Shown here in pieces: positions 25,497 to 34,531 of a DNA stretch of 64,000 nucleotides. Made by a program: the position numbers and the translations under genes. Each line of letters starts with the position of its first letter. Within the stretch, counting starts at the first letter, position 1. The notes under the pieces were generated by a model. It made no database searches. It had not been told where the DNA came from and was given only the letters and a program-made list of their open reading frames with translations. The stretch is from Chloroflexota bacterium. Its GTDB lineage: Bacteria; Chloroflexota; Dormibacteria; Dormibacterales; Dormibacteraceae. The DNA lies in the NCBI GenBank assembly GCA_005883575.1, contig VBFH01000023.1, positions 124,001 to 188,000 on the forward strand. The letters are read 5' to 3'.

Positions 25497-27224
25497 TCAC
25501 TTTCCGTCCGTGACCCACGTCGCGTGGTTCCACGGCCGCTGCCCGAACTGGTTGAACGGTCCGAAGTCCGTCCCCTGAACCCGCTTGCCGACTCCATAGA
25601 TCCCGTTGTTGAAGAGGATGACCGGCGAAGGCACCTCGTCGGACATCAGGTCCTGGAACTGGCTGTACAGGTCCTTGCGCTTGTTCTTATCCAGGGTGGA
25701 CAGCGCCTGGTCGAGGATCTGGTCGACCTGGTCGCTCTTGAAGTCGGCGCCGTTGAACCCGCCGGGCACCGCGTTGCGCGAGTGGTAGAGCGGAGCCTCG
25801 TCGGGGTCGGCGCTCCAGTTGAAGCCGACAAGGAACATGTCGAACGTGCGGATGCTGACGATCTGACTGACCAGCTGGGGAAACTGGATGAGGCTTGGGG
25901 TCGCCTCGACGCCGATGTCATGCCACGACTGCTGCATGACTTGCAGCATCGATTCGCGCTGCTTGTTGCCGGCGTTGGTGATCATTGTGAACTTCAACTT
26001 GACGCCGCCCTTGGCCCGAATGCCGTCCGATCCCTTGACCCAGCCCGCGCCGTCGAGAAGCGACTCGGCCTTGGCCTTGTCGAAGCTGTACAGAACTTTC
26101 GGCTTGTCCTTGTACGCCCACGAGGTAGGCGGTTCGACCGAGTTCGCGACGGAGCCATGGCCGAAGAAGATCGCGGTCACGATCTGCTGGCGGTTCAGGG
26201 CGAACAGCAGCGCCTGGCGGACCGCTTTGTCCTGGAAGATCTTGCCCGCCGCGGTGGCCGGGTTGAGGTTGTAGGCATAGAAGGTGAAGGTCGGGACGGG
26301 GAACTCCGACATCGCCACGGAGTCCACGGTCTTGAGGGCGTCGAACTGGCCCGGGTCGACGGGGCCGATGTCGATCTCGCCCGTCTTGAGCTGGTTGGTG
26401 ACCGCGACCGAGTCGGGCAGCACCTTGTAGATCCACTGGTCCAGGTACGACGCGCCGGCCCAGTAGTTAGGGTTGCGCTCCATCGTGACCTGCTGGCCCT
26501 TATCCCACTTCACGAACTTGAAGGCCCCGTTCGTCACCGACGGAGCGGTGTTGAAGTCCGCGGAGTTGATCGCCTTCGAGTCCAGGCTGCCGAGGACGTG
26601 CTTCGGCAGGATCCCGTAGAGCCCGTGACTGGCCAGGAAGGGGGCGTACACCTGGGTGGTGGTGATGACGACCGTCTGCGGATCTGGCGTGTCGATGCTC
26701 TTGATGTATTTCGACAGGTCGCCGCGCCGCGGCGAGGAGACGTCGGCGTACTTCGGGTCGTAGGCCAGCTGATAGGTGAACTTGACATCGTCCGAGGTGA
26801 GGGCCCGGCCGTCGGACCACTTCAGGCCGTTGCGCAGCTTGAAGGTGTAGGTGAGACCGTCGGACGAGGCCTTGGGCAGGTCCTGGGCAAGGGCCGGGAC
26901 CAGGTCTCCGTTCTTCTTGTAGTTGAGGAGACCGTCGAACATGAGGCCGATGACCTGGTTGCTGGCGGTGTCGCTGCTCAGCATGGAGTTGAGCGTGCGG
27001 ATGTCGGTGAAGTTGCCTTCCACCACGTGGCCGCCCTTCTTGGGAGTGGCGCTCTGGGTGCCGCCGCCTCCGGCACACGCCTCGAGGAACTCGGCTCCGC
27101 CGGCTATGAAGGTGAGGTAGGCGGCCGCGCCGCCCGTGCGTTTCAGGAAATCGCGGCGGGACCACTCATCGAGAAACCGCTCGAACCGCTGAAACCCGCT
27201 ATCGGCATCCTCGTCTCGGCTCAT
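25497..27224 (-). CDS. Extracellular solute-binding protein, family 5 (Tat-exported lipoprotein)
   Basis: 575 residues. The N-terminus carries a twin-arginine signal (SRRDFLKRTGG near 27-36), a hydrophobic stretch and a lipobox-like cysteine in LEACAGGG near 50, so it should be exported folded and anchored by lipid. The mature protein has SBP family 5 features: LRNGLKWSDGRALTSDDVKF near 140 and YNLNPATAAGKIFQDKAVRQALLFALNR near 325. It delivers substrate to the permeases encoded next. A GGAGG ribosome site precedes ATG 27224. Confidence 0.9.
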   Translation of the reverse strand: MSRDEDADSGFQRFERFLDEWSRRDFLKRTGGAAAYLTFIAGGAEFLEACAGGGGTQSATPKKGGHVVEGNFTDIRTLNSMLSSDTASNQVIGLMFDGLLNYKKNGDLVPALAQDLPKASSDGLTYTFKLRNGLKWSDGRALTSDDVKFTYQLAYDPKYADVSSPRRGDLSKYIKSIDTPDPQTVVITTTQVYAPFLASHGLYGILPKHVLGSLDSKAINSADFNTAPSVTNGAFKFVKWDKGQQVTMERNPNYWAGASYLDQWIYKVLPDSVAVTNQLKTGEIDIGPVDPGQFDALKTVDSVAMSEFPVPTFTFYAYNLNPATAAGKIFQDKAVRQALLFALNRQQIVTAIFFGHGSVANSVEPPTSWAYKDKPKVLYSFDKAKAESLLDGAGWVKGSDGIRAKGGVKLKFTMITNAGNKQRESMLQVMQQSWHDIGVEATPSLIQFPQLVSQIVSIRTFDMFLVGFNWSADPDEAPLYHSRNAVPGGFNGADFKSDQVDQILDQALSTLDKNKRKDLYSQFQDLMSDEVPSPVILFNNGIYGVGKRVQGTDFGPFNQFGQRPWNHATWVTDGK

Positions 27225-27316
27225 CTTCGACCTCCAAGGCGCGCCCTGCTGTCAGGCGCTGCATTTCCCCAGCATGATTATGAAGACTTGTGTCAAATGT
27301 TCAAAAAAGGAGTTTC

Positions 27317-27619
27317 TTGGCCGCAAAAGTTGCGATAGGGATCGCTCGGGTAGTCCTCCACCTGCCTGAGTCGGGGTCGCTGAAGTCCAAGCGGCAGGTG
27401 ATCAGCGGCCTGCTGCGCCGACTCCGCCAGGAGCTCAAGGTCGCGGCGGCCGAGGTCGGCGAGCTGGACCGCTGGCAGCTGGCCGAGATCGCGATCGTCA
27501 CCGTCAGCTCCGACGGCCGCCAGGCCGACCGGGTTCTCGCCGCGGCCCTTTCATTCCTCGAGGCGCATGCCGACGGGGCGCGGGTCACCGACGTGTCCAC
27601 GGAGCTGCTGCCGCTGTGA
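27317..27619 (+). CDS. DUF503 family protein
   Basis: About 100 residues matching DUF503 (YlxP-like): a basic LKSKRQVISGLLRRLR helix near 25, VAAAEVGELDRWQLAEIAIVTVSSD near 47 and a final helix. The family often lies in the rbfA/nusA region and its role is unclear, possibly ribosome-associated. TTG 27317 is preceded by AAAGGAG at a good distance, better than GTG 27290. The stop overlaps the GTG of the helicase gene, so the two are coupled. Confidence 0.75.
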   Translation: MAAKVAIGIARVVLHLPESGSLKSKRQVISGLLRRLRQELKVAAAEVGELDRWQLAEIAIVTVSSDGRQADRVLAAALSFLEAHADGARVTDVSTELLPL

Positions 27620-30024
27620 AGGCGGTCAGGCCCGAGACGCTCGTTCAGGAGTTCGAGGCGTCACTGCCGTTCTCGCTCGACCCCTTCCAGCGTGAGGCGA
27701 TCGAGAAGCTCGACCGCGGCCGAGGCGGCGTGCTCGTCAGCGCACCGACCTCGAGCGGAAAGACGATCGTCGCCGAGTACGCGATCTTCCGCGCCCTGCG
27801 GGACGGGGCCAAGGTCCTGTACACGACGCCTCTCAAGGCGCTGAGCAACCAGAAGTACCACGACTTCGTCCGCGCCTACGGCGAATCGACGGTCGGGCTC
27901 GTAACCGGCGAGAACACGATCAACGACGACGCCCCCGTCGTCGTGATGACGACCGAGATCCTGCGCAATCTGATCTACGAAGACCCCGGCCGCCTCGACC
28001 TGGTTCGTTATGTGGTCCTGGACGAGGTCCACTACATCGACGACTTTCCGCGCGGATCGGTATGGGAGGAGATCGTCATCCAGGCCCCTCCCACGATCAA
28101 GCTGGTCGGGCTGTCGGCAACCATCGGCAACTACCGCGAGATCGCCGACTGGATGGCCGAGAACCGCGGCGGCATGGAGACCGTGTTCCACGACCTCCGG
28201 CCGGTAGAGCTGAAGATGTGGCTCGCGATCAACAACCGCTTCTATCCGCTCTTCAAATCCGACGGCGGCATCGACCAGCGAACGTGGAGCAAGGCAGCGC
28301 AAGAGGAGGAGGCTTCCTACCGCATCGGCGGTTATCGCGGCTTACCGTCCAACGACCTGCTGCACGTCATCGAGCAGCTGCGCAGCCTCGAGATGCTCCC
28401 CACCATCTACTTCATCTTCTCCAGGCGGGGCTGCCGCGAGGCGCTGCAGCGGTGCGCTTATCACGAGCTCGACCTGACGACCGCAGCCGAGAAGGAGGCG
28501 ATCGATCGGGTCGCCGCGGAGCGCCTGCAGGGTTTGAAGGACCAGGACGAAGAGGCCCTGTTCCGGCGCATGGTCGACGCGAGGCTGCTGCGGCGCGGAC
28601 TGGCCGAGCACCACGCGGGCCTGCTGCCCTACCACAAGGAGATGGTCGAGGAGCTTTTCCAGCGTGGGCTGATCAAGGTCGTGTTCGCGACCGAGACGCT
28701 GTCACTGGGCATCAACATGCCGGCGCGCGGGGTCGTCGTTTCCTCCTTCACCAAGTTTGACGGCGTCAACTTCTCCACCCTCACCACTGGCGAGCTGACA
28801 CAGCTCATGGGCCGCGCCGGCCGGCGCGGCATCGACGTCATCGGCCACGGCGCGATCCTCAAGGAGTCCGACGTCGAGGTCGGGACCATCTACGCGGTCG
28901 CGATGGGCCCGACCCTGGTCGTCGAATCCAAGTTCCTTCCCAGCTACAACATGGCGCTGAACCTGCTGCGCGTCTACACGCCAGAAGAAGCCGAGGCGCT
29001 GATGCAGCGGTCTTTCGGCCAGTTCCAGAAGCGACTCGCGGCCGCGGCGAGCGACGAGCGGCTGGCCAACGTTCGCGAGCAGCTGGCCGACATCCGGCGG
29101 ATGTGGGACGGCGGCGAGGTGTCGATCGAAGACGTCGCGCAGTACTTCAAGCTGGAGGATCGGCGGCGCTCGATCCGGATCGAGCTCAAACGGCTGCGGC
29201 GCGAGGCGGGCGCCGAGCGCCGAGGACGCCGTGGCCGGCCGTCGCGTGCGCTGGGCCATGCGGGGCGCCTCGCCCAGCGTCTCGAGGTCGAGGCAAAAGG
29301 GCTGCTGGAGCGCCAGCGCAAGCTCAAAGTCGTTCGCTCGCCCCGCTTTGGGGAGCTCCTGCAGAGGTACGGCGAGATTCGCTCCCTGCAGCAGGAGCTG
29401 GAGGGGGGCCAGCGCGAGGTCAGGGGCCAGATGGACGAGTATCCGCGCAAGCTGCGCCGGCTGTCGAAGATTCTCGAGGAGACGGGCTTCCTGAGCCGTG
29501 ACAAGCCGACCGACAAGGGGCTGTTCGCGGCGCGGGTCTACGGCGAGAACACGATCCTGGTCGCCGAGGCGGTGACGCTCGGCTGGTTCGAGGGCCTGGC
29601 TCCAGAGGAGCTCTGCGCCGTGATCGTGATGCTCGCGGCCGAGGACCGTGAGCGAAGAGGCGACCGGCAGCAGCGCGGGCCGCGCCGTTACCCAACGCCC
29701 GCGATCGCGCAGACCGCGCGCCTGATCCGTTCCCTCTATTTCCGGTTCGCCGACATGGAGCGGGATCTGGACGAGCCCAACCTCCGCTCGCCCTCGCATG
29801 ACTACATCGATTTCGCCTACCGCTGGTCCTCGGGCGAGGCGCTCGACAAGATCCCGCTTCCGCCCAACGTCGACATTGGCGATGCGATCAAGGCGATGAA
29901 GGCTCTCTATTCGCTGCTGCGCCAACTCGAGTTCGCGGTCCGGCAAGCGAAATCGCCGCTGCTGGACACGGTCTCGAAGGCGGTGGTCCTGATGGAGCGC
30001 GATGTCATAAAGCGGACGTACTGA
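27616..30024 (+). CDS. helY: Ski2/Mtr4-like (HelY-type) DEVH-box RNA helicase
   Basis: 802 residues. Walker A APTSSGKT at 43-50, DEVH at 136-139, SATIGN near 168, and GRAGRRG of motif VI near 395, followed by a long helical arch-like region and a C-terminal DSHCT-like domain. Such proteins unwind structured RNA; the bacterial HelY type is common in Actinobacteria. Slightly shorter than mycobacterial HelY. The GTG start overlaps the DUF503 stop. It could also act on DNA; the substrate is inferred from family. Confidence 0.88.
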   Translation: MKAVRPETLVQEFEASLPFSLDPFQREAIEKLDRGRGGVLVSAPTSSGKTIVAEYAIFRALRDGAKVLYTTPLKALSNQKYHDFVRAYGESTVGLVTGENTINDDAPVVVMTTEILRNLIYEDPGRLDLVRYVVLDEVHYIDDFPRGSVWEEIVIQAPPTIKLVGLSATIGNYREIADWMAENRGGMETVFHDLRPVELKMWLAINNRFYPLFKSDGGIDQRTWSKAAQEEEASYRIGGYRGLPSNDLLHVIEQLRSLEMLPTIYFIFSRRGCREALQRCAYHELDLTTAAEKEAIDRVAAERLQGLKDQDEEALFRRMVDARLLRRGLAEHHAGLLPYHKEMVEELFQRGLIKVVFATETLSLGINMPARGVVVSSFTKFDGVNFSTLTTGELTQLMGRAGRRGIDVIGHGAILKESDVEVGTIYAVAMGPTLVVESKFLPSYNMALNLLRVYTPEEAEALMQRSFGQFQKRLAAAASDERLANVREQLADIRRMWDGGEVSIEDVAQYFKLEDRRRSIRIELKRLRREAGAERRGRRGRPSRALGHAGRLAQRLEVEAKGLLERQRKLKVVRSPRFGELLQRYGEIRSLQQELEGGQREVRGQMDEYPRKLRRLSKILEETGFLSRDKPTDKGLFAARVYGENTILVAEAVTLGWFEGLAPEELCAVIVMLAAEDRERRGDRQQRGPRRYPTPAIAQTARLIRSLYFRFADMERDLDEPNLRSPSHDYIDFAYRWSSGEALDKIPLPPNVDIGDAIKAMKALYSLLRQLEFAVRQAKSPLLDTVSKAVVLMERDVIKRTY

Positions 30025-30035
30025 AAAGATATGGC

Positions 30036-30058
30036 GGAAAACTGGGAGATGGTTTTCC
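30036..30058 (+). terminator. Hairpin after helY
   Basis: GGAAAAC and GTTTTCC form a seven-base-pair stem with a nine-base loop, 12 bases after the helicase stop. A second stem (TGCGGC-TTC-GCCGCA, 30070-30084) follows. No clean T-run; moderate support. Confidence 0.4.
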
Positions 30059-30168
30059 CTCATCGCGCGTGCGGCTTCGCCGCAGGCGCTGCTCCCATTC
30101 CGGTATTCGGTTTGGATTTTCCAAGTAGCCACTCCAAGCAAGGTTTGGGAGACAGGTCAGCCACAGTC

Positions 30169-30192
30169 GCGGCCGAGGTAAACCCCGGCCGC
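30169..30192. repeat. Palindromic repeat, second copy
   Basis: GCGGCCG...CGGCCGC with a TAAAC-type loop. Its reverse complement matches the element at 21434-21456 in both stem and loop (GTTTA versus GTTTA/T). Confidence 0.45.
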
Positions 30193-30207
30193 CAAAATAT
30201 CGCTGGG

Positions 30208-30213
30208 TAGACT
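30208..30213 (+). promoter_or_regulatory. -10 element TAGACT
   Basis: TAGACT eight bases before GTG 30222, which makes GTG 30222 the better start than TTG 30213. Confidence 0.5.
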
Positions 30214-30221
30214 TGGGTCGA

Positions 30222-31382
30222 GTGGGGAGAAAAAGACGCGTCCTGGTCACGGGCGTTGCGCGCTGGTGGGGCGCGCTCGTCGTGCAGAGGCTGGTCGAGG
30301 ATCCTGACGTCGCCGAAGTCATCGGCATCGACATCCGCGAGCCGCGCCACGACCTCGGCCGCGCCGACTATCTGAAGCTCGACATCCGGCACTCGTTAAT
30401 CGGCAAGCTGGTGCGCGCGGTCGGCATCGACACGGTCGTACACACACTTACGCGCATCGACTCCTTCGACATGGATCCCGCGAGAGCGCACGAGATGAAC
30501 GTCATCGGCACCCTCAACCTCCTTGCCGGCTGCGCGGGCCAAGGCAGCCCGGTTCGACGCTTCGTCCTCAAGTCTTCAGGGCACGTCTACGGATCTCGCT
30601 TCGACCTTCCGACCGGACTGCGTGAAGACCATCGCCTTGACGTCAACTCGCGGCACCAGTTCGTTCGCGACATCGTCGAGGTCGAGTCGTACGTGAGTGA
30701 CTTCGCGGTCCGCAATCCCAACATCACGATCCTCACTCTGCGTTTCAGCAACAGCCTCAACCCCAACGAGCCGCAGCCGCTCGCTCGCTATCTCGACCTC
30801 GAGGTTGTACCGACTGTGATCGGCTACGACCCGCCGATCCAGCTGATCCATCGCGACGACTGCATCGAGGCGATGGTGCTGGCGACCAGGCGCGGCCCCG
30901 GCGGCGCCTACAACATCGCCCCGCCGGGCAACGAGCCGCTGTCGACTTTGCTGAAGGCCGCGGGCAAGCTGCACGCTCCGCTGCTGCCGCCGGTCGGGCT
31001 TGGCCTGGCGGCGTTCGCGATCCGGAAGGCGGGCGTCGCGTTCCTCTCTCCGCAGCTGCTCGACCTGCTGCGCTGGGGCCGCACGCTCTCGACGACCAAG
31101 GCCGCACGCGAGCTCGGCTTCCGCGCCGTGCGCGACACCCGCGCCGCTTTCGAGGACTTCATCCAGGAGCGGCGCGTCCTCCGCTACGAGCCCGACCGGC
31201 ACACCTACCAGTACGAGAAAGAGCTGGAGGACTTCATCCACAGCCGCCAGGTCGCGTCCTCGAACGGGGAAGGCGAGGCGAACGGCGTCTTGACCGAGAC
31301 ATCCGGCGCCTTGGGGGATCAGGCTAAGGCTCGCCGCCCCCACCGCCGTCGACGACAAGCACCTCACCGTTCACGTAGCTAG
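30222..31382 (+). CDS. Atypical SDR (NAD-dependent epimerase family) without YxxxK
   Basis: About 386 residues. The N-terminal strand is VLVTGVARWWGALVV, a degenerate TGxxGxxG in which one glycine is replaced. LKSSGHVYG near 125 is the normal active-site Ser strand. The expected YxxxK tetrad is FVRDI in RHQFVRDIVEVES near 152, so Tyr is Phe and Lys is Ile. It probably does not catalyse a normal SDR reaction and may bind ligand or regulate. The last 20 residues are basic and overlap the convergent SDR gene, so the C-terminus is probably a run-on. Confidence 0.75.
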   Translation: MGRKRRVLVTGVARWWGALVVQRLVEDPDVAEVIGIDIREPRHDLGRADYLKLDIRHSLIGKLVRAVGIDTVVHTLTRIDSFDMDPARAHEMNVIGTLNLLAGCAGQGSPVRRFVLKSSGHVYGSRFDLPTGLREDHRLDVNSRHQFVRDIVEVESYVSDFAVRNPNITILTLRFSNSLNPNEPQPLARYLDLEVVPTVIGYDPPIQLIHRDDCIEAMVLATRRGPGGAYNIAPPGNEPLSTLLKAAGKLHAPLLPPVGLGLAAFAIRKAGVAFLSPQLLDLLRWGRTLSTTKAARELGFRAVRDTRAAFEDFIQERRVLRYEPDRHTYQYEKELEDFIHSRQVASSNGEGEANGVLTETSGALGDQAKARRPHRRRRQAPHRSRS

Positions 31383-32097
31383 CCGCGTCCGAAGCCAGGA
31401 ACAGCACCGCGGCCGCCACCTCGTCGGGCACCCCGATGCGGCCCATCGGGTTTTGGGCCAGGACGCGGTCGAGGATCTCCTGGTTGCCCCAGAGCGCCTC
31501 GGCGAAGCGCGTCTTGATCAGCCCAGGCGCCACCGCGTTGACGCGCACCTTGCCACCCAGCTCGCGCGCCAGCTGCCTCGTGAACATGATCACGCCGGCC
31601 TTGGTGATGTTGTAGACGCCGAGGCCCAGGCCGGGGCGCAAACCGCCGATGCTCGCGATGTTGACGATCGACCCACCATGCGCCTCCATGGAGGCTTCGT
31701 AGACGAGCTTGGTCAGGACGAACAGGCCGCGCAGGTTAACCTCGAAGGTCTTGTCCCATGCAGCCAGCTCGGCGCCGATCACGGGACCGAAGTAGGGGTT
31801 GGTGGCCGCGTTGTTGACGAGGATGTCGATGCGCGCGAAGCGCCCCATGACTTCCTTGACGAGCCGCCCCAGGTCTTCTGGCCGCCCGGAGTGGGCGGCG
31901 ATGGCGACCGTCTTCTCCGGGTAGAGGACGTTGATGCGCTCCGCCTCGGTGTCCAGGTCGGCCTGCTTGCGGCTGGACAGCGCGACCTGGGCACCGTGCT
32001 CGGCGAGGGTTTCGGCGATCGCGCTGCCGATGCCGCGGCTTGCCCCGGTGACGAGGGCAACGCGTCCGGTGAGGTCGAAGCGGGAGCCCACGGGCAC
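31324..32097 (-). CDS. Short-chain dehydrogenase/reductase (FabG/DHRS4-like)
   Basis: 257 residues of classical SDR: TGASRGIG near 17, NNAATNPYFGP near 95, Ser in IASIGG near 150 and YNITK near 163. The C-terminal RIGVPDEVAAAVLFLASDAASYVNGEVLVVDGG is typical of FabG-like and DHRS4-like enzymes. NAD(P)H-dependent reduction of a keto group, substrate unknown. GTG 32097 lies seven bases after TATCGT on the minus strand; the divergent gene begins 49 bases away. Confidence 0.85.
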   Translation of the reverse strand: MPVGSRFDLTGRVALVTGASRGIGSAIAETLAEHGAQVALSSRKQADLDTEAERINVLYPEKTVAIAAHSGRPEDLGRLVKEVMGRFARIDILVNNAATNPYFGPVIGAELAAWDKTFEVNLRGLFVLTKLVYEASMEAHGGSIVNIASIGGLRPGLGLGVYNITKAGVIMFTRQLARELGGKVRVNAVAPGLIKTRFAEALWGNQEILDRVLAQNPMGRIGVPDEVAAAVLFLASDAASYVNGEVLVVDGGGGGEP

Positions 32098-32104
32098 GGC
32101 TGAT

Positions 32105-32110
32105 ACGATA
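32105..32110 (-). promoter_or_regulatory. -10 element TATCGT
   Basis: TATCGT on the minus strand seven bases before GTG 32097. The plus-strand TACGAT at almost the same place may serve the divergent gene at 32146, which also has a GAAGGGG ribosome site. Confidence 0.4.
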
Positions 32111-32145
32111 ACCGCCGCTTAATTCATTCGGTCGAAGGGGTTAGA

Positions 32146-32595
32146 TTGGCGATCACTGGCAAGGCGGCCGAGGACATCCTCGAGCGGATCTTCCAGCCGA
32201 CCACCAAACCGAGCGCGCGCGACCAGGCTGAGGAAACCCTTCGCCATCCCAAGCGATTGGTCTATGTGGCCATGTCGAACAAATCTTTCTACTGGCGCGC
32301 GCATATCCAGAAATTCGTTCTGGATTCCGGCATGGTCCCCGTCAGCCCGTTCATGCTCTTCGACTACTACCTCATGCACACGGTCGACAAGGACGTCGTG
32401 CGCGGGGCGATGAACAACCTGCTCTCCCGTTCAGATGAGGTCTGGGTGTTCGGCCGGCTCTCCCTGGGCGTGAAAGTGCAGGTCGGAATCGCCAAGCGAC
32501 TCAACAAGCCGGTGCGCTACTTCGATATAAGCGACCTGCCGATTGCCGTGATGCCGATCAGCGAGGAGACCGCGCAGGAGGAGCTGCGGGACTAG
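32146..32595 (+). CDS. Nucleoside 2-deoxyribosyltransferase-like protein
   Basis: 149 residues. A strand RLVYVAMSN opens the fold, followed by HIQKFVLDSGMVPVSPFMLFDYYLMHTVDKD and SDEVWVFGRLSLGVKVQVGIAKRLNKPVRYFD. This resembles DUF4406/nucleoside deoxyribosyltransferase-like Rossmannoid proteins, in which SxE/D residues act on nucleotides. I am not certain of the subfamily. TTG 32146 has GAAGGGG five bases upstream; the end overlaps the convergent metalloprotease gene. Confidence 0.6.
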   Translation: MAITGKAAEDILERIFQPTTKPSARDQAEETLRHPKRLVYVAMSNKSFYWRAHIQKFVLDSGMVPVSPFMLFDYYLMHTVDKDVVRGAMNNLLSRSDEVWVFGRLSLGVKVQVGIAKRLNKPVRYFDISDLPIAVMPISEETAQEELRD

Positions 32596-33676
32596 GCGTG
32601 CCCACGCGACGGTGCCATGCGGCGGGGTTGTTCAGCTCATTCAGCTTCGGCATCGAGTCCGGCCCGTCCCACACGCGATTCAGCACCGCCATCCCGTGCT
32701 GGTCGAAGACCGCTCGGCAGAAGGCTTCGCCGCGCTGATATTGCTGCAGCTTCAGGTCGAGCCCCGTCAGCTTCCAGATCAGGACCTCGAGCGCGCTCTT
32801 GCCTGAGCTCCGCTCGCGATAGGCGCGCTCGAGTCGATCAAAGCCTGGCAGCAGCTTGGAACCAAGCTGGTTCATCACCAGGTTGCTGTATCCCTCGATC
32901 ACGGACATCGTGCCCTGGACCTGGCGCATCACCCGCCACTGCGCGGGCAGCACACCGGCAAATGCCGCGAAACGCGCGACGGTAGGACCCCTACGAGTCA
33001 CCGAATCGATGAGCGCCCGCATCGACTCTTCCATCTGCGGGCGCAGCCACGGATGAGCCGCGAACTGCCATGCATGCGTCATCTCATGCAGGATCAGCCA
33101 GCGCCTGAGGTCTTCGTCCGGCAGGTTCGCGTGCTGCCGCCACTCCTCGACGTTCGTTTCGACGAGGTAGAGACCCTCGCCGGTCATCGGCTCGGCCCCA
33201 AGCAGCTGCGGGTCGTATTGGCCCAGGACGCGGTGGCCCAGGAATCCGAGCATGTAACCGACATAGCGATTCACCCCTGCGCGGCCGACCTCGACGATCA
33301 GGGAGTTGGGCATCCGGCCGCTCTCCAGGACCGGGTCGACGACGCGCCGGAGGATGCCGAGGTTCAGGTCGATCCAGCCCTCGCGATCAAGCGCCTCGAA
33401 TCGAGGGAGCGACGCGCCCTTCGGCAGCGGGCCGACAAAGTTGAGAAGCGGCTTTTCCAGCTTCTCCGCGAGCGACCGATAAGCATTCGCGGCGGCAACG
33501 AGCCGGCCGGCTTCGATCGAGGGTTTGTCCAACCGCGCCCGCGCGGTGCGGCGGACCTCATCCCAGTCCACCAGCACGGTGGTCCCTCCGCGCGGCCTGA
33601 CGGCTTCCGCCACGGCGGCTGTCGCCAGCCCGAGGAGCACCCCATAGAGCGCCGTACGTCCGATTGTTCGCCTCAT
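32558..33676 (-). CDS. Zinc-dependent metalloprotease, F420-associated type (DUF2342)
   Basis: 372 residues. The VDWDEVRRTARARL motif near 38 and HEMTHAWQF near 205 (HExxH-like zinc site with Met at the variable position) match the DUF2342/TIGR03624 family found in organisms that make coenzyme F420. An N-terminal hydrophobic segment suggests membrane association. Its actual substrate is unknown; the family link to F420 is by phylogenetic profile. ATG 33676 lies 10 bases after TACTCT and has GGGGG just upstream. Confidence 0.8.
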   Translation of the reverse strand: MRRTIGRTALYGVLLGLATAAVAEAVRPRGGTTVLVDWDEVRRTARARLDKPSIEAGRLVAAANAYRSLAEKLEKPLLNFVGPLPKGASLPRFEALDREGWIDLNLGILRRVVDPVLESGRMPNSLIVEVGRAGVNRYVGYMLGFLGHRVLGQYDPQLLGAEPMTGEGLYLVETNVEEWRQHANLPDEDLRRWLILHEMTHAWQFAAHPWLRPQMEESMRALIDSVTRRGPTVARFAAFAGVLPAQWRVMRQVQGTMSVIEGYSNLVMNQLGSKLLPGFDRLERAYRERSSGKSALEVLIWKLTGLDLKLQQYQRGEAFCRAVFDQHGMAVLNRVWDGPDSMPKLNELNNPAAWHRRVGTPSPAAPPARSPR

Positions 33677-33686
33677 CCCCCTACCA

Positions 33687-33692
33687 AGAGTA
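33687..33692 (-). promoter_or_regulatory. -10 element TACTCT
   Basis: TACTCT on the minus strand, 10 bases before ATG 33676. A short AGGGGG lies between, so this could be leaderless or very short-leader. Confidence 0.4.
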
Positions 33693-33722
33693 CGAGCGCA
33701 CAGGCCTCAAACTTGCGCGTTG

Positions 33723-34301
33723 ATGATCCCGGCGCAGTTCGACAGCTTCCTGGCCACAAGCGCCACGGTCAGCTCGGCCCTGATCGGGCTGCTGTTCGTC
33801 TCGATCTCGATCGCGCCCGAGCGAGTGTTCGGGCCTACCTCGGACGCGGCGCGGCAGGCTCAAGCCCTCAGCGCCTTCAGCGCGCTCGCCAACATCTTTT
33901 TCATCTCCATCGCCTCGCTCATCCCGAAGGTGCCCTTCGGCCCCGTGGTGACCGTGATTGCGATTCCGTCCACGCTGCAAACCCTCGGCTTGCTGCTGCT
34001 CCTGCCCCACTGGCGCGCGCAGGGCGCTGTGCGGCGCGGCCTGGTCTTATTCCTCGTCAGCTTGCTCATCTACGGCTATGAGTTCGCGATCGGGATCCGG
34101 ATTTGGATCGCTCCGTCCGACACCGGCGCGTTGGTCGCCCTGCTCGAGCTTCTCCTTGGAGCCTACGCGATCGGGCTGGGCCGCGCCTGGGAACTGCTCG
34201 GCGCGCCTCGCCTCGGCTGGTTCGGGCTGCTGACAGCGGCCGTTCGGCGCGAGCGCCGGCGCACGCCGGAGGATCGCCAACCGCCGACTGCCAAGCTCTA
34301 G
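33723..34301 (+). CDS. Four-helix membrane protein of unknown function
   Basis: About 192 residues with hydrophobic segments near 12-28, 45-62, 70-90, 100-120 and 130-150, and a basic C-terminus. The first helix region SATVSSALIGLLFVSISIAPERVFG is characteristic of a widespread uncharacterised membrane family. TTG 33720 directly precedes ATG 33723; a CAAACT hexamer lies 6-9 bases upstream. Function not assigned. Confidence 0.6.
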   Translation: MIPAQFDSFLATSATVSSALIGLLFVSISIAPERVFGPTSDAARQAQALSAFSALANIFFISIASLIPKVPFGPVVTVIAIPSTLQTLGLLLLLPHWRAQGAVRRGLVLFLVSLLIYGYEFAIGIRIWIAPSDTGALVALLELLLGAYAIGLGRAWELLGAPRLGWFGLLTAAVRRERRRTPEDRQPPTAKL

Positions 34302-34492
34302 TAGATGTACGGCCAGTGCCGGTTGCGCTTGAACACGACCTTGCAGCCGTCGCAGCGAAACACGATCTGAACGTGTCGCCGGCCGATCGCCTGCGCATCG
34401 CGGCCGCAGACAGGGCAGGAGGCCGTCTCTTCCATGTACATCGCCGGAATCGGGTCGACCTTGATCTCTAAACGCCTTCTCTTCTTTGACAT
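34298..34492 (-). CDS. Small zinc-ribbon protein
   Basis: 64 residues with SCPVCGRDAQ and RCDGCKVVF, i.e. two CxxC knuckles spaced by about 22 residues, a zinc ribbon. The N-terminus is basic (MSKKRRRLEIK). Probably nucleic-acid or protein binding. An AAAGAGGC stretch before the ATG could be a ribosome site. Its stop overlaps that of the membrane gene by four bases. Confidence 0.65.
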   Translation of the reverse strand: MSKKRRRLEIKVDPIPAMYMEETASCPVCGRDAQAIGRRHVQIVFRCDGCKVVFKRNRHWPYIY

Positions 34493-34531
34493 TTGCCTCT
34501 TTGTTGCCTTTCCCTCAAACCAGGTGGTTGC

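Noticed and set aside
27290-27316. GTG 27290 as start of the DUF503 gene
   Set aside because: It would place a good AAAGGAG ribosome site inside the gene; TTG 27317 fits the site and the family start.
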